Below, in pieces: positions 4,967 to 6,629 of a stretch of 6,629 bases of DNA. Origin of the DNA: Actinomycetes bacterium (GTDB lineage Bacteria; Actinomycetota; Acidimicrobiia; Acidimicrobiales; RAAP-2); contig JAJZYE010000006.1 in the NCBI GenBank assembly GCA_021806055.1, positions 1-6,629 on the forward strand, given 5' to 3'. A program made the translations under genes and the position numbers. The notes under the pieces are model-generated. The model ran no database searches. It was not told the origin of the DNA and saw only the letters and a program-made list of their open reading frames with translations. Position 1 is the stretch's first letter. Each line of letters starts with the position of its first letter.

Positions 4967-6209
4967 CGTCACTCTCCCCTCACTCGGCGAGTCGGTCACC
5001 GAGGGAATCATTACCCGGTGGTTCAAGCAGGTTGGCGACAGCGTGGCGCGTGACGAGCCGCTGTTCGAGGTGTCGACCGACAAGGTGGACTCGGAGATGC
5101 CCTCACCCGCCGCCGGTGTCCTGACCGCGATTTTGGCCGAGGAGGGCGACACCGTCGAGACGGGTTCGCGCGTGGCCGTCATCGACGACGCCGCATCGGC
5201 GACGTCCTCGCCCGCGTCACCGCCCCCGGCGACCGCCGCACCAGCGCCTCCGGCGCCTGCGTCACCGCCCCCGACGCCCCCGACGCCCGCGTCACCACTC
5301 CCGACGCCCGCCGCGCCCGCGCCACCGCCCCCGACGCCCGCGCCACCGGCGCCCGCGGGGAGCGAGGCGAGCGGTGGACTAGTCCTCTCGCCGGTGGTGC
5401 GTCGCATTCTCGCCGACGGCGGTGTGGACGCCGCGACCATTCAGGGAACGGGTCCGGGTGGCTCGATCACGCGACGCGACGCCGAGCGAGCGGTGGCCAA
5501 CGGACCGACCGATGACGTGGTCGTTCCCCTGAGCAACGGCCGCCGGCGCATGGGCCACCACATGAGCGAATCGAGCCACGTGGCGCCGCACGGCTTCGTC
5601 GCGGTGGAGGTGGACGGCGCGGTGTTCGCGGAACTCGAGTCCCTCGGACGCGTGTCGCGCGACGGCATCGCGGTGAGCGACGAGATGGTCGTCGCGCTGG
5701 CGGCGGTTCGCGCGCTGGGTGAGTTCGACTTCCTCAACGCGACTTTCGCCGGGGACGAGCTGGTGGTGCACCGCACCGTCAACCTCGGCTTCGTGCGTGC
5801 CGCCGCCGCCGACGGCATGTTGGTCCCGGTGGTGCACGCCGCCGCAGGACTCACGCTGCGCGCGCTGGCGCGGCGGGTGGTTGAGCTGGGTGAGCGAGTG
5901 GCGTCACGCCAACTCACCGCCGATGACTTGATGGGAGGAACCTTCACGATTGTGGGGGCGCCGAGCGCGCACACCCTGTGGACGCAGCCCATCATCATCC
6001 AGCCTCAAGTGGCCGTCCTGTCCGTAGGCGCGGTGCGCGAGGTACCGGTGGTGGCCCACGACGAGGGCGTCGCGCGCGTCGTGCCCGGCCGTCGGGTGGT
6101 CCTCGGCCTGTCCTTCGACCATCGCGTGTGCGAGCCGGTGACGGCGGTCGGCTACCTGGAGCGGGTCGGCGAGTTGCTGGCCGGCATGGACCTGGCGAGC
6201 GAACACTAG
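4959..6209 (+). CDS. Lipoyl-bearing 2-oxoacid dehydrogenase E2 acyltransferase with altered active-site motif
   Basis: The 416-residue protein has the E2 domain order. One lipoyl domain (about 1-78) carries the lipoylated Lys42 in STDKVDSE. A Pro/Ala-rich linker follows (about 83-134). A peripheral-subunit-binding domain spans about 142-181 (LSPVVRRILADGGVDAATI). The catalytic CAT-like domain runs from about 187 to the end. The core keeps HVAPHGFVAVEVD, LNATF, NLGFVR and QPIIIQPQVAVLSVG. The catalytic motif, usually DHRxxDG, is DHRVCEP here: His388 is kept but Asp is Glu392 and Gly is Pro393. The FTxTNxGS segment is FTIVGAPS. It could be the E2 of a pyruvate, branched-chain or 2-oxoglutarate complex; no E1 is present to decide, so no symbol is given. 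The TTG start overlaps lpd by 8 bp. It is chosen for GGAAGGGGG 7 nt upstream and because the lipoyl domain begins at once. The lipB start abuts its stop. Confidence 0.93.
   Translation: MVDVTLPSLGESVTEGIITRWFKQVGDSVARDEPLFEVSTDKVDSEMPSPAAGVLTAILAEEGDTVETGSRVAVIDDAASATSSPASPPPATAAPAPPAPASPPPTPPTPASPLPTPAAPAPPPPTPAPPAPAGSEASGGLVLSPVVRRILADGGVDAATIQGTGPGGSITRRDAERAVANGPTDDVVVPLSNGRRRMGHHMSESSHVAPHGFVAVEVDGAVFAELESLGRVSRDGIAVSDEMVVALAAVRALGEFDFLNATFAGDELVVHRTVNLGFVRAAAADGMLVPVVHAAAGLTLRALARRVVELGERVASRQLTADDLMGGTFTIVGAPSAHTLWTQPIIIQPQVAVLSVGAVREVPVVAHDEGVARVVPGRRVVLGLSFDHRVCEPVTAVGYLERVGELLAGMDLASEH
5259..5348 (+). repeat. Three 30-bp tandem repeats encoding the E2 Pro/Ala linker
   Basis: Copies start at 5259, 5289 and 5319 and encode ASPPPTPPTP, ASPLPTPAAP and APPPPTPAPP (E2 residues 101-130). 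A related start at 5214 (residue 86), 45 bp earlier, shares the first 15 bases of the unit exactly. This is the flexible linker that lets the lipoyl domain swing between active sites. The repeat form suggests the linker grows or shrinks by slippage. Confidence 0.8.
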
Positions 6210-6629
6210 ATGCTGCGCCGACGACACCTCGGTCGTGTGTCCTTCGAGGAGGCCAATGACCTTCAGCGCGCCCTCCTGGGCGCGACGGATGACTACCTGC
6301 TGGTGTTCGAGCATCCGCCCACGTACACGCGCGGCGTGCGTGCGCTCGAGGAGCACTTCCTCGTGCCGCCGGCGTCGCTCGACGCCGTGGTCATCGATGC
6401 GGATCGTGGGGGCGACGTGACCTATCACGGGCCCGGTCAGGTTGTCGCGTGGGCGATCGTCACGGTTCCCGACGATCCGGGGGCCGGTCGCGCGCACGTC
6501 GCGCGCCTCGAGGATGCGGTGATCGCCACGGTTCGCCACTTCGATCCTGACGGACGGGCGGGTGAGGTCGGCCGTCTCGAAGGCTACCCGGGAGTTTGGG
6601 TTCACCTCGAGGATCGTCCGGCGAAGATC
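6210..6629 (+). CDS. lipB: Lipoyl(octanoyl) transferase LipB (C-terminus beyond the window edge)
   Basis: The 140 codons seen encode the N-terminal part of octanoyl-ACP:protein N-octanoyltransferase. The enzyme moves octanoate from acyl carrier protein to the lysine of lipoyl domains, the first step of de novo lipoylation. LLVFEHPPTYTRGV lies at 30-43, and the signature RGGDVTYHGPGQ at 66-77. GYPGVWV follows near 127-133. The window ends at AKI, whose Lys139 fits the start of the KIAAIGV motif that carries the catalytic lysine. The acylated cysteine, about 30 residues further on, is not in the window. The ATG directly abuts the E2 TAG (zero gap) without a clear Shine-Dalgarno, so translation is probably coupled. 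Its place next to E2 and lpd fits its substrate being the E2 lipoyl domain, and lipA is a likely next gene. Confidence 0.95.
   Translation, partial: MLRRRHLGRVSFEEANDLQRALLGATDDYLLVFEHPPTYTRGVRALEEHFLVPPASLDAVVIDADRGGDVTYHGPGQVVAWAIVTVPDDPGAGRAHVARLEDAVIATVRHFDPDGRAGEVGRLEGYPGVWVHLEDRPAKI

Noticed and set aside
4904..5440. Glycine/alanine-rich 178-residue frame on the minus strand opposite the E2 gene
   Set aside because: It is the reverse complement of the Pro/Ala linker repeats; the plus strand encodes a recognisable E2 throughout.

Overview
The window is high-GC DNA with dense, closely packed genes. Several starts are GTG or TTG, overlaps are short, and some -10 elements look like TAnnnT. 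The proteins have an actinobacterial flavour: a FadE-like acyl-CoA dehydrogenase ending in a YFKRAKSSEL-type tail, a cysteine-free Rrf2 regulator, and an lpd-E2-lipB cluster. A member of the Actinomycetota is likely, possibly from an environmental class such as Acidimicrobiia. The class is an inference from overall character, not from a marker gene.

Layout. On the minus strand, 1-528 is the N-terminal part of a metallo-beta-lactamase-fold hydrolase, cut by the window edge. It diverges from everything else across a 105-bp gap (529-633) that holds a candidate promoter and a perfect 14-bp tandem duplication over the ribosome-binding region of the next gene. On the plus strand follow an acyl-CoA dehydrogenase (634-1749) and, 5 bp later, an alpha/beta-hydrolase-fold protein (1755-2501). 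An 85-bp gap with two overlapping palindromes leads to an Rrf2-family regulator (2587-3045), which overlaps an RNase HI gene (3042-3482) by 4 bp. A 68-bp gap with a candidate -10 precedes dihydrolipoamide dehydrogenase (3551-4966). Then come a lipoyl-bearing E2 acyltransferase (4959-6209, 8-bp overlap) and the start of lipB (6210-6629, cut by the window edge). There is no gene-free stretch longer than 105 bp.

How the genes work together. lpd, E2 and lipB form one clear functional unit. LipB transfers octanoate to the lipoyl domain of E2, LipA (expected downstream, not seen) would add sulfur, E2 carries and transfers the acyl group, and Lpd reoxidises the dihydrolipoyl arm with NAD+. No E1 gene is in the window. 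The acyl-CoA dehydrogenase and hydrolase probably form a separate transcription unit, and the Rrf2-RNase HI pair a third.

What stands out. Three enzyme-like proteins have altered residues at expected active-site positions. The dehydrogenase has Ala where the C-terminal catalytic Glu is expected. The alpha/beta hydrolase has Gly in place of the nucleophilic Ser. The E2 reads DHRVCEP where DHRxxDG is usual. No defence system, mobile element, CRISPR array, tRNA or rRNA was seen. I found no clearly new multi-gene system; the interest lies in these active-site changes and in the control region of the Rrf2-RNase HI pair.
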